Notes: generated by a model from the letters alone, not told the origin. Positions 1 through 9,259 are shown, counted from the stretch's first letter. The stretch is 16,830 nucleotides of DNA from Lactifluus volemus (GCA_022376515.1 WTXI01000549.1:1-16830); one strand, 5' to 3'. Program-made: numbers and translations.

Positions 1-86
1 AATTGGGAATGGAGGAAGAATGGAAAGACCTGTGTGGTCGTCGAGCGAAGGGAGGTCCATGTCGATGTGATTTGCCAATGGATTGA
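1..86 (+). CDS. C2H2 zinc-finger protein, 3' end only (unit 0)
   Basis: This is the last 27 codons of a gene that begins left of the window. The open frame runs from base 3 to a TGA at 84-86 and reads LGMEEEWKDLCGRR, then a Gly/Cys/Arg-rich end CRCDLPMD. It matches the C-terminal end of the complete C2H2 gene B almost residue for residue (GMEEEWKDLCGRR, CRCDLPVD) and C2H2 A less closely. The finger domain lies outside the window, so the zinc-finger label rests on homology to copies A and B. Its presence shows that the plus-strand array continues to the left, so an F-box partner is expected upstream. The function of this C-terminal helix-plus-Cys tail is unknown. Confidence 0.75.
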   Translation, partial: LGMEEEWKDLCGRRAKGGPCRCDLPMD

Positions 87-243
87 AGCCAGCGCCGGTC
101 AGTGGTTCCTCCACAAAAGTGTCCACATACATCACTCATCAAATACAGATATTGTGAACGAGAAGTTATGATGTATGCTGTATGTTTTTTGATGCCCATG
201 GGCGCCTGAAATGTAAAGTTCGTCACGGTACGGTTTCCTTTGT

Positions 244-257
244 CACGTGAACAGCTG
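244..257. promoter_or_regulatory. Paired E-box-like palindromes (CACGTG and CAGCTG)
   Basis: CACGTG at 244-249 is followed two bases later by CAGCTG at 252-257. The same pair with the same spacing is kept 3' of C2H2 B (CACGTG 8325-8330, CAGCTG 8333-8338), but the A spacer has lost it. CACGTG-type sites can bind bHLH factors. Whether these are functional is inference, since recent duplication alone would also preserve them. Confidence 0.25.
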
Positions 258-275
258 CCCCGGCCCCGGCCCCGG
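258..275. repeat. (CCCCGG)x3 short tandem repeat
   Basis: Three perfect copies of the hexamer CCCCGG directly follow the CAGCTG palindrome. The homologous place in the spacer after C2H2 B (from about 8338) has only a single CCCCG, so the expansion is specific to this copy. Confidence 0.8.
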
Positions 276-978
276 GATGCCCTCCAGATCATCGATCATC
301 AACGTTATCAGCAACTCACGCTCCGAGTCACAACGGGGCCACAACCAATCGTCAGAGTGGCACAACGACGTCAACCCCATACAGTGGCAGGAACTTCTGC
401 TATTTAGCAATGTGAATTTGAGGGCACTTATTCTGTAAGCGATGTTTGTGCCAGTGATGCACTAATATGCATCTAGTACGCCGTTCGTGACGGGCCAGCA
501 GCACATGAGACTTCAAATCCATATAACGATATAACACAGTCCTCGGCCATATCCTTCTTTTCGTTCAACTCTCCTGACATGCCCAGTTGCTCTACCGCTG
601 TTTGTTTACCCCTCTTTGGAAGACTTGGCCGACGTGCACCAAGCCAGCCAGTCATCTCAAAGATCAGTCCCGTACTTGAACTCTCCAATAACTTGAGAGA
701 TGATCGAGGCATGTGTTGCCTCGGACGCGATCCACTTGGACTAGCCCAAAAGAGGCCTCGCACGTACCTGTACTAGTAGAAGCCGGCCAGCTACATCCTA
801 CATCGCACATCGACACAGCTAATCCAGAAATTGACAACGAGAACTGGATATTACCTGATAAAAATTCTGAGAGGCATCTCTGGGCTGCCTGGGGTAATTT
901 TCAGATCCGACTTTTTCTGGTGAAGCGCCCGAGTCAGCTCACTGGATTCAGGCGCAGCCCAGGTCTTGCCACTCGGCC

Positions 979-999
979 ACTGAGTACTGAGTACTGAGT
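979..999. repeat. (ACTGAGT)x3 short tandem repeat
   Basis: Three perfect heptamers ACTGAGT sit in the spacer. The corresponding sequence in the other two spacers (around 5098 and 8895) does not show the expansion, which suggests replication slippage in this copy. Confidence 0.8.
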
Positions 1000-1299
1000 C
1001 TGCGCGGCGATGGCCGAAAGTCACGTTGCCCTTTCTCGTTCGCAATAAATAAGTGCAACAGTTGATTTGAGCTTGGTCTCTTCTGCACTTGCTTCTGCAT
1101 CATCCATAAGGTGTTATCATCTTCCTTACGCTGAGAACCCGCCACGTGCCATACCATTTCCCGACCTCTCAAAAGCTAGCTCGTCGTAGAGATTATCCTG
1201 CCCATCCTGCCACAATTCTCGTCGTCGAGCACACGTCCCACCATGACCAACTCATAATAAATACGACGCTCTAGGACGGGACATGGCTGCGCTCGGCGC

Positions 1300-1690
1300 G
1301 GTACGGGGAGAGGCACATATAAATGTGATACTCGACCCCTCCTCTGCATCGACATCAGCATCTGTGCCGCCTCCTGCTTCATATGCACCGACAACTCCCC
1401 AGTCCAGTTTCGGCGGGCCTTCCCCCACTTCGGCATTACATCCGTCGAGCAAATGAGTGGAACTGGACTCTGTGTTCATTACGCTCACTGCGCAAGCACC
1501 TTCGCCTTGCGGCGATCCATGCTGCAAGGCTGCCATACAGAGCGGGGAACAGCAGCAACAAGCGCAGGTTGCCGGCTCACATTTTCTGCCGGTTCTGCCG
1601 GTGTCAGTGCAGGTTCCCAGAAGTGAGTGCGAGCGTGGACCAGGCGGCGCAGTGTCGGAGGGAAGTAGCAGTTGGAAGTGACGTGGACAC
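1300..1690 (+). pseudogene. Pro/Gly-rich module, copy 1 (degenerate, unknown)
   Basis: This segment recurs at 5440-5890, 9260-9700 and, inverted, 15650-15950. It begins with a TATA-like TATAAA at 1318-1323, then a pyrimidine-rich stretch. One frame reads SVPPPASYAPTTPQSSFGGP before a stop. A second frame continues as ARLPYRAGN, KRRLPAH and CRFCRCQCRFPE, which is shared with copies 2 and 3. The best frame changes within and between copies because of indels, so no intact protein can be assigned. It may be the remnant of a small gene co-duplicated with the F-box units, or conserved non-coding DNA. I do not recognise the family. Confidence 0.35.
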
Positions 1691-1956
1691 GTTGTAGATG
1701 GTATGATATATAGAAGACGTTCAGCTCAGTTTAACTGGGTGTTGCGGTGATTGTTAGTTATGGTCGAGCGCCTATATCGATCGCAGATCGGTCATGCATA
1801 CCAGTGCTTGCTTGCTGCACAATTAAATGTCGTGATTTTCGACTCTACAAATATCTCACTGGCAGCCACGGTGACGTAGAAAATCGTATCAACGATTCGG
1901 ATTGATCCGAATAGGCGCTCGACAGTCCAAATACAGTAGTCGATTGCTGTTGCACG

Positions 1957-1967
1957 CATAAATAAGG
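1957..1967 (+). promoter_or_regulatory. TATA-like element of F-box A
   Basis: The A/T-rich box cataaataagg lies about 105 bp upstream of the F-box A ATG and is followed by the conserved run atcagtcatcttcgcc. The identical element precedes F-box C at 9956-9966, about 102 bp before its ATG. F-box B lacks it. An upstream tccaaata motif (about 1926-1933) is also shared. A promoter role is inferred from composition and position. Confidence 0.4.
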
Positions 1968-2049
1968 ATCAGTCATCTTCGCCAAGTACAACGTTATGAT
2001 GACCCAATGAGGCCTACGCTTTCCAGTCTTCAACTTCAACTTTCTAGTG

Positions 2050-2071
2050 TCCTCCCCTCTCGAGTCCCGAT
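2050..2071 (+). promoter_or_regulatory. C-rich tract plus CTCGAGTCCCGA leader before the F-box ATG
   Basis: Just before the start codon is a C-rich tract followed by ctcgagtcccga and then ATGTCC. The arrangement is kept in front of copies B (to 6153), C (to 10067) and D (minus strand, from 12736). In E it has decayed to ctcggtcacga. The C tract varies in length, with 11 C residues in D (12748-12758) and 9 in E (15285-15293). Its persistence supports this ATG as the true start. Pyrimidine-rich leaders are common near fungal transcription starts. Confidence 0.45.
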
Positions 2072-3612
2072 ATGTCCAATTATTCACCAAGTCGTAGGCC
2101 CCAAAGCTTTATATCCCTGTTCCGTGCCCCAAATCGCGAACAATTAGAAAACATAAGCAACAGACGACACTCGCCTATCTCGACCCTCAACGACGACACC
2201 CTTCTCAATATATTCTATATCTACCGACTTCACTGTCTCTACATTAGAGATGAAGATGAGGATACCCCACTCGGATTCATCCGCATGTGGAAGCTGGCTC
2301 AGGTTTCGCGACGCTGGCGTGGTATTATTTTTGCGTTCCCATCTCTGCTTGACCTTCATCTTGTCTGCACTTATAGGGTGCATGTTACAGATATGCTAGC
2401 TCGTTATCCACCTTTTCCACTCGCAATCTTTTACAACGAGAGACTTCACGAGATGACGGAAAAGGACGAAGAGGGTGCACATGTCGCACTTTCTCACCGT
2501 GACCGTGTGCATCGTATCTCCCTAACGATGCCCCGCCATAAATTGGAGAAAATCACCAATGGCATGGATGGGCAATTTCCAACTCTAGAACGCCTGGATA
2601 TAGTTTCTTCGATCCCCATCGGTCCAAAGTTGATACTTCCCCAAACATTTGATGCACCTAATCTACGCCACATTTATCTTCGCCGCGTTACGCTTTCACT
2701 GCAGTGTCCATTATTCACAACTACCACGGGCCTTGTCTTTCTCCGCCTTGAAGATGATCTGATACCCGCCTCCTTCTCTCCAAGCTATCTACTCACACAG
2801 CTCTCATTCATGCCCCAGCTGGAGACCCTGAGGATTGGATCCTATTACTCACCTCCTCCCGACCTCGACATTGTGCACACCCCAACTATGACGCACGTCA
2901 CCCTTCCTAATCTTCGCGCGTTTTCATTCCAAGGCCTCGACGCTTGCCTGGAAGACCTTCTTTCCCGGATGAGCGCCCCTGCCCTTAGCAATTTCCTTGT
3001 CCGATATTTCCATCATCCTACGTTCAGCGTTTCACGCCTCTTGCCATTCATGCAGACGTCAGAGAATCTCGGATCTCACGCTGTCAAGCTCATTTTCAAT
3101 TGCGATTCCTTCCATCTACAGTCCGTGTCTGGCGCTCGATTGGGTCAATGGAAACTCGCCCTGGAGTTTCAGACCAGGTGTAGACTCCTCCACTGGCAGG
3201 GAGGACCTGCAGCTGTACAGATACTCAGTACACTCTCCCCAATACTCTCCGTAGTTGTGGAGAAAGTTGAATTTATCGTGAACCGCGATCGGTCATCTGG
3301 GTGGTACGACTATATAGACCGCACAGAGTGGCGTGAATTTTTCAGACCATTCAACAATGTGAAAGCGCTTCGTGTGGAAACCGACCCAAAACTCATCTGG
3401 AATCTTAGCCATTCTCTACGTTCTGAAGATGGAGAACTACCTCTGGAGTTGCTGCCTAATCTGGAGGAGCTTAGCTATTCCCGAAGTTATATCGTTGATC
3501 GGTTGACGCCATTCATCAATGATCGACAGGCCGTTGGCCATCCTGTGCGCCTGGTACGGAATTCTCGATGGGTCTCAGTCAGGGACTCTGATAACTCACA
3601 CTCTAGCGATGA
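2072..3612 (+). CDS. F-box-like / leucine-rich protein A
   Basis: Proposed exons are 2072-2093, 2148-3553 and 3607-3612, giving 477 aa. An F-box-like motif spans residues 17-75 (PISTLNDDTLLNIF then VSRRWRGII). It is followed by degenerate leucine-rich strands such as FPTLERLDI, APNLRHIYL and MPQLETLRI, and a conserved end NDRQAVGHPVRL. F-box proteins normally bind Skp1 and act as substrate adaptors of SCF ubiquitin ligases; the substrate here is unknown. Intron 1 (2094-2147, 54 nt) has a weak GTAGGC donor. Intron 2 (3554-3606, 53 nt) has GTACGG, a CTGAT branch site and CTCTAG. If neither intron is removed, one frame stays open to 3646 (524 aa). The start follows the conserved leader. The stop overlaps the C2H2 A start. 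Confidence 0.85.
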
Positions 3613-4166
3613 CATCTTTTTCGGACGCCTCACAACAGGTGTGTGATGTCTACTCCTTTCAAATCTGATCTGATCCTTCTACTTGTGTCCGCTTTTTCTA
3701 GAGACTGTGCTGTCCCATGCTGGAATGTGACGCCACGTTCAAACATTCACGGGACGTCGAGCACCATGTCGTAGCTTGCCATCTTCCATATGCATTCTTC
3801 TGTCCCATCCCACCTTGCCACTGGCGTGGTAGTCGTAGGGATGAATACGACGTGCACTATCGAATTCAGCATCCAGAATACGACAAGCATGAGCCAGGCC
3901 AGACATACGACAATGCGGCCATCCTGCGGTCGATCTTCGAGGATGGGATTACGTACAAGACAGCGGAGTGCCATGCGCTTGACATTGTTGCGGAGAAGGC
4001 AAGAGAGCTGGGAATGGTGGATGAATTGAAAGACTTGTGTGGTCGTCGAGTCAAGGGAGGTCGATGTCGATGCGACTTGCCAGTGGATCGAAGCCGGCGC
4101 CGGTCAGTGGTTCCTGCACAAAAGTATCCACGTGCATCACTCATGAAATACAGATATTGTGAATGA
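3609..4166 (+). CDS. C2H2 zinc-finger protein A, extended C-terminus
   Basis: Exons 3609-3638 and 3702-4166 give 164 aa, starting MTSFSDASQQ. The 63-nt intron has CAG/GTGTGT, CTGAT and TTTTTCTAG. Two adjacent fingers fit C-X4-C-X12-H-X4-H: CPMLEC to HVVACH, and CPIPPC to HYRIQH. An acidic HPEYDKHEPGQTYD segment, a helical region and DLCGRR with a Cys-rich end follow. Starting at 3609 keeps the first zinc-binding Cys, which a start at ATG 3717 would lose. C2H2 fingers usually bind nucleic acid, but the long C-terminal domain is of unknown role. Relative to copies 0 and B, the TGA has become CGA at 4089-4091, adding 25 basic residues. Its ATG overlaps the F-box A stop. Confidence 0.75.
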
Positions 4167-4360
4167 GAAGTGTTCAGGTTATGATGTATGCTGTATACGC
4201 TAGAAATTTAAAGTTCGTACGGTTTACGTTTTCGCTTTCCCGCTCCGAGCCGCGTCCTCCATCCAGATTATCAACGGTTACAGTATCAGCAACTCACGCT
4301 CCGAGTTACAACAAGGACCGCAACCAATCCGCGGCAGGAACTTCTCACGCCATTCAGCAG

Positions 4361-4399
4361 TGTGGGCACTTATTCTGTGAGCGATGTCGGCGCCAGTGA
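4361..4399 (+). other. RING-like half motif CGHLFCERC in spacer
   Basis: One plus-strand frame reads CGHLFCERCRRQ and then TGA. CGH-x-FC-x-x-C is the pattern of the middle zinc ligands of a RING-HC finger. The matching spot in the first spacer (about 408-450) carries an altered sequence that does not encode it, and the third spacer lacks the block. No first Cys pair is obvious upstream. It is either a remnant of a RING exon or chance. Confidence 0.2.
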
Positions 4400-5439
4400 T
4401 GGCACTGTGATGCGTTAGTTGCATATACGCCGTTCGCGACAGGCCACCAGCATGAGACTTGAAATTCAGGTAACAAATCTCCGTCCTGGCGATATCCTCC
4501 TTTTCATTCTATTCCCTGACATGCCCATTTGCTCTACCACTATTTGTTTTCTCGTCTTTGGAAGACTCGACCGACTGCACCGAGCCAGCCAGTCATCCCG
4601 AAGCTCAGTGCCGTACTTCAACTCGCGAATCAAATGAGCTCACTACAATAGCACTCGCAGCCATGCCAGTTATCGCCTCCATGACAATCACGAACGTTCC
4701 AACAACTCTTGTATGATGAACCAGGCAAGCTGCCTCTTACTCACTTTTTTTACTGCATGTCTCCGAGTCGCGTCTGCTATCAGGCCAAATTTTTCGTTAT
4801 GACATTTGTGCCATGTAAGGCTTGAACCTGAAGGTATCTCACGGCGGAAGTATGTGTGAGTGAGATGCCGGCAATTTCCACGATCCTGCGGCAAACGAGT
4901 TCACGCGATCAACTCGTACCATAGGCCTAACACCCAAAAAGAGGCCCTCGCACATACCTGTAAAAGCCTGGCCAGCTACACCCTTCATCGCACATGGGCC
5001 TGGAATGGTTTTCAGATCCGACTTTTTCGAAAGATCTGGCTCGAAGCGCCCGAGCGCCCAGCTCACTGGTTTCAAGCGGAGCCCAGCTTTTGCCACTCAG
5101 CAACTTTCCCTGCGCGGCAATGGCCGAAAGTCACGTTGCCCTTTTTCGTTCGTTTTGAGCTTGGTCTTCTGGCATCAACCATGAGGTATTATCATCCTCC
5201 CTACACTACTCAGAGGTTGTTTATTGAACTCATCTAGTTAAGCACTGGCCAAACGCTTTGACTCAGAGTAGATCCTCTCATGTGACCCATCCATCACGTA
5301 CCATCCCGAAGACGCTCGAAGAAGACGAGCTCGTCGCAGAGATTATCCTGCCACTATTCTCGTCGTCGAGCATAAGTCCTACCATGAACTAACTCGTAAT
5401 AAATATGATACTCTAGGACGGGACGTGGCTGCGCTCGGC

Positions 5440-5890
5440 GCGGTATAGGGAGAAGCCCATACAAGGCATACGAGTTGATTCTCGACCCTCCTTCACATCG
5501 ACATCAACATCTGTGCCACCTCCTCACACGCACAGACAACTCCCCAGTCCAGTTTCGGCGGGCTTCCCCCCTCTTCGACATCAGATCCGTCGAGGAATTG
5601 GTGGAACTGGACTCGATGTTCAATGCGCTCGCTGCGCAAGCATCTTTGAGGATTGACCGTCTTGTGACGATCTGTGCTGCAAGGCTGCCATACAGAGCGG
5701 GGAACAGCAAGCGCAGGTTGTGGGCCCAAATTTCCTGCCTGCTCTGCCGGTGTCAGTGCAGGTTCCCAGAAAGTGAATTCGAGCGTGGATCAGGCGACGC
5801 CTATGTGTATTGGCAGCGGGAGCTCCGGGGGAGTGGGCAGAGGGGTGCCCAATAGCGGTAGTGGTGAAGGAAGTGTCGGAGCATGAGGGA
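5440..5890 (+). pseudogene. Pro/Gly-rich module, copy 2 (degenerate, unknown)
   Basis: The second copy of the module shares LVELDSMFNALAAQASLRID and the stretches ARLPYRAGN, SKRRL and CRCQCRFPES with copy 3 in one frame. In another frame it reads AGVSAGSQ followed by a Gly/Ser-rich end (GSGSSGG, SGSGEGSVGA), which resembles the Gly-rich end of the inverted copy at 15650-15950. The apparent ancestral protein is therefore split between frames here. The TATAAA of copy 1 is replaced by catacaagg (about 5459-5467). Confidence 0.35.
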
Positions 5891-6153
5891 AGTAGCAGTT
5901 GGAAGGAAAGTACTGTGGTCACGTTGTACTAGTAGATCGTTCGAGATATAGAAGAAGTTTAGTATTATAGTCTGCCTATATTGATCACACAGCGGTCATG
6001 CATCCAACTAGTACCAAGCTAGTAAGCAGAAGACACTTGGACGTGAATAGGCGCTCGACTGTCCAATAAGGCTTAGCCACCTTGGCCGAAGTAAGACCAA
6101 CGCTTCAGTCTTCAACTCCATCTTTCTAGTGTCCCCCCCTCTCGAGTCCCGAC

Positions 6154-7705
6154 ATGTCCAATTATTCACCAAGTCGTAAGTACCAAAGCTCTATGGCCCT
6201 TTTCTGTGCACTAAATCGCGAACTAATAGAAGACAGACCACACTCGCCTATCTCGACCCTCAACGATGACACCCTTCTCAACATATTCTATCTCTACCGA
6301 CTTCACTGTCTCTATATTAGAGATGAAGATGAGGATACCCCACTCGGATTCATCCGCATGTGGAAGCCGGCTCAGGTTTCGCGACGCTGGCGCGATATCA
6401 TTCTTGCGTCACCATGTCTGCTGGATCTTCATCTTGTCTGCACTTTTAGGGTGCATGTAGCAGACATGCTATCTCAATATCCACATTTTCCGATCACAAT
6501 ATTTTACAATGAGAATCTTCACGAGATGACGAAAAATGATGAAGAGGGTGCACTCTTCGCACTTTCTCACAGTGACCACCGTCACCGTGTGCATCGTATC
6601 TCCTTAACGATGTCCCACCATAAATTGGAGAAGTTCACCGATGCCATGGGTGGGCAATTTCCGACTCTAGAACGCCTGGATATAGATTCTTCGATCCCCG
6701 AAGGTTCAAAGTTGACTCTTCCCCAAACATTTGATGCACCTAATCTACGCCACCTTGATATCCGCCGCATTGAGCTATCAATACAATGCCCCCTACTCAA
6801 AATTTCCAGGGGCCTCAGGCTTGTCTTTCTCCGGCTTGAGGATGTTCCGAGATTCGCCTACTTCCTTCCAAGCTATGTAGTCACACAACTCTCATCCATG
6901 CCCCAGCTGGAGACCCTAATGATTGTATCCCACTATTCACCCCTTCCCAACCACGAGGTTGTGGACACCCCCACAATGACGCATGTCACCCTTCCTAATC
7001 TTCGCGTGTTTTCATTCCAAGGCTTTGGAGCTTACCTGGAAGACCTTCTTTCCCGGATGAGCGCCCCTGCCCTCAGCATTTTCCATGTCCAATGTTTCTA
7101 TCAACCTACGTTCAGTGTTCCACACCTCCTGCCGTTCATGCAGACATCAGAGAATCTCAGATTCCACGCTGTCAAACTCATTTTCAGTTGCAATTCCTTC
7201 CATCTACAGTCCGAGTCCGACGCTCGATTGGGTAAATGGACACACGTCCTGGATTTTCGGACCACTTGTAGACTCTTCCAATGGCAGGTAGGATCTGCAG
7301 CATCTGCTGTACAGATACTCAGTACACTCTCCCCAATACTCTCCGTAGCTGTGGAGAAAGTTGAATTTATCGTGAACCACGATGAATCATCAGGGTGGTA
7401 CGACTATATACGCCGCACAGGGTGGCGTGAAATTTTCAGACCATTCAACAATGTGAAAGCGCTTCATGTGGAAACCGACCCAAAGCTCATCTGGAGTCTC
7501 CGCGATTCTTTTCGTACTGAAGATGGAGAACTACCTCTGGAGTTGCTGCCTAATCTGGAGGAGCTCAGCTATTCCCGAAGTTATGTCGCTGATGTGTTTA
7601 CGCCATTCATCAATGATCGACAGGCTGTTGGCCATCCTGTGCGCCTGGTACGGAATCTCGATGGTTCTCAGTCAGGGACTCTGATAACTCACACTCTAGC
7701 GATGA
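6154..7705 (+). CDS. F-box-like / leucine-rich protein B
   Basis: Proposed exons are 6154-6175, 6230-7647 and 7700-7705, giving 481 aa. It has the same plan as copy A: PISTLNDDTLLNIF and VSRRWRDII (F-box-like), degenerate leucine-rich strands, and NDRQAVGHPVRL near the end. The role expected from the family is an SCF ubiquitin-ligase adaptor; the target is unknown. Intron 1 (6176-6229, 54 nt) has a perfect GTAAGT donor. Intron 2 (7648-7699, 52 nt) shares GTACGG, CTGATAAC and CTCTAG with copy A and is one base shorter, a difference that splicing makes harmless. If intron 2 is kept and the C2H2 intron is removed, this copy alone would give an in-frame F-box/C2H2 fusion of about 637 aa. Confidence 0.85.
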
Positions 7706-8181
7706 CATCTTCTTCGGATGCCTCCCAACAGGTGTGTGAAGTCTACTCCTTTCAAATGTGATCTGAGCCTTCTTTTGTCCGCTTTTTCTAGATATTGTGT
7801 TGTCCCATGCTGGAATGTGGCGCTACGTTCGGGCATTCACGGGACGTCAAGCACCATGTTGTAGCTTGCCATCTTCCATATGCATTCTTCTGTCCCATCC
7901 CACCTTGCCACTGGCGCGGTGTGCGTAGGGATGAATACGACGTGCACTATCGGATTCAGCATCCAGAATATGACAAGCACGAGCCAGGCCAGACATACGA
8001 CAATGCGGCCATCCTGTGGTCGATCTTCGAGGATGGGATTACGTACAAGACAGCGGAGCGCCGTGCGCTTGATTTTGTTGCGGTGAAGGCAAGAGAGCTG
8101 GGAATGGAGGAAGAATGGAAAGACCTGTGTGGTCGTCGAGCGAACGGAGGTCGATGTCGATGTGATTTGCCAGTGGATTGA
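7702..8181 (+). CDS. C2H2 zinc-finger protein B
   Basis: Exons 7702-7731 and 7792-8181 give 139 aa, starting MTSSSDASQQ. The 60-nt intron (7732-7791) has CAG/GTGTGT and TTTTTCTAG. Two fingers of form C-X4-C-X12-H-X4-H are intact (CPMLEC to HVVACH; CPIPPC to HYRIQH). The acidic HPEYDKHEPGQTYD stretch, a predicted helical segment and KDLCGRR with a CRCDL end follow. This copy keeps the family stop (TGA 8179-8181). The ATG lies inside the last bases of F-box B (cgATGA), as in unit A. A nucleic-acid or protein-binding role is typical of C2H2 fingers, but nothing here fixes the target. Confidence 0.78.
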
Positions 8182-9259
8182 GCCCAGCGCCGGTCAGTGG
8201 TACCTGCACAAAGTATCCACATGCATCACTCATAAAATACAGATATTGTAAACGAGAAGTTATGATGTACGCTGTATGTTTTGATACCCATGGGTGAATG
8301 TAAAGTTCGTACGGCTTCCGTTGTCACGTGAGCAGCTGCCCCGCTCCGAGTTCCGTGTCCCAGATAATCAACGGGTTATCAGCAACTCACGCTCCGAGTG
8401 ACAATAGGGACCACACCCAATCATCAGAGTGTCACGACGACGTCGACCTCTTCCAAGATCGCTCCAACAACTCTTGGATGATGAGCCGAGCAAGTTGCCC
8501 TGGACTCACTTCTTTACTGTGTCTCGCGTTTGCTCTCGGGCCACATTGTTCATTATGATAGTTGTACCATGTAAGGCTTAACCTGAAGGTATCATGGCTG
8601 AAGTATGTATGAGTGATATTCTGGAATTTGCCACCATCCCGTGGCAAACGAGTACACGCGATCTACTCGTAGTAGGCCCACCACCCAAAAGAGGCCTCGC
8701 ACGTATCCGTACAAGCCCGGCCAGCTACATCGTAAATCGCACATAGACACAGCTAATCGAGAAGTTGACGACGAGAACTGGATAATACTTGATAAAAATT
8801 CCGAGAAGCATCTCTGGGGTCTGGGTCTGGTTCCGTTTAGGAAGCACCCGAGCGCCCCAGCTCACTGGATTCGGGCGGAGCCCAGGTTTTGCCACTCAGC
8901 CACTTGTCTCTGCGCGGCTATGGCCGAAAGTCACGTTGCCCCTTTTCGTTCGCAACTAGGCCACATCCATGAGGTGTTATCATCTTCCTTATACTACTCA
9001 GGCTGTTTATGGAACATTCATCTAGTTAAGCACTGGTCAAAACATTCAGAGACTCGGTAGCTCCTCAGTGTCCTCACATCGAGTCTCGTGTGACCCATCT
9101 GCCACGTGCCATACCATCCCGAAGACGCTTGAAGAAGGTGAGCTCGTCGCTCGTCGCAGAGATTATCGTGCCCATCCTGCCACTGATCTCGTCGCCGAGC
9201 ATACGTCCCACCATGACCAACTCATATGATGCTCTAGGACGGGACATGGCTGCGCTCGG

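Larger units (their letters stand above)
87..2071. repeat. Duplicated intergenic spacer, copy 1 (no confident gene)
   Basis: This roughly 2-kb spacer between C2H2 unit 0 and F-box A is homologous along most of its length to the spacers at 4167-6153 and 8182-10067. Shared blocks include the 3' flank of the C2H2 gene (about 87-240), a block around 740-1030 (aagaggcctcgcacgta, tggccgaaagtcacgttgcc), the Pro/Gly-rich module (about 1270-1690) and the F-box promoter (about 1740-2071). The copies differ by many indels, and the reading frames through them do not agree, so the small ORFs here look like chance. The block 1740-1905 matches 9720-9880 closely and is missing from the middle spacer. Confidence 0.7.
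4167..6153. repeat. Duplicated intergenic spacer, copy 2 (no confident gene)
   Basis: This spacer is homologous to 87-2071 and 8182-10067 with its own indels. Shared blocks include gacatgcccatttgctctacc (as at 578-598), the ccaacaactcttg block (about 4696), which is shared with the spacer after C2H2 B, and the Pro/Gly-rich module. It lacks the block equivalent to 1775-1905 and has no cataaataagg box, so the promoter of F-box B differs from those of A and C. Small ORFs on either strand do not keep a common frame with the sister spacers. Confidence 0.7.

Noticed and set aside
247..1536. Several ORFs of 60-100 codons on both strands of the first spacer
   Set aside because: None keeps its frame in the homologous spacers at 4167-6153 and 8182-10067. 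Composition and motifs are unconvincing.
3639..3701. F-box A and C2H2 A as one in-frame fusion gene
   Set aside because: With the good CAG/GTGTGT donor the unspliced F-box frame of A enters the finger exon in the wrong phase and soon stops. Only copy B allows it.
3717..4166. C2H2 A as a single-exon gene starting at ATG 3717
   Set aside because: That start drops the first zinc-binding Cys of finger 1. The spliced start at 3609 is matched in frame at 7702 in unit B.
4839..5237. Overlapping ORFs on both strands (85 and 125 codons) in the second spacer
   Set aside because: The minus frame shares a few residues (SDLK..PG) with 851-1045 but is otherwise disrupted in sister copies. Taken as duplicated non-coding DNA.
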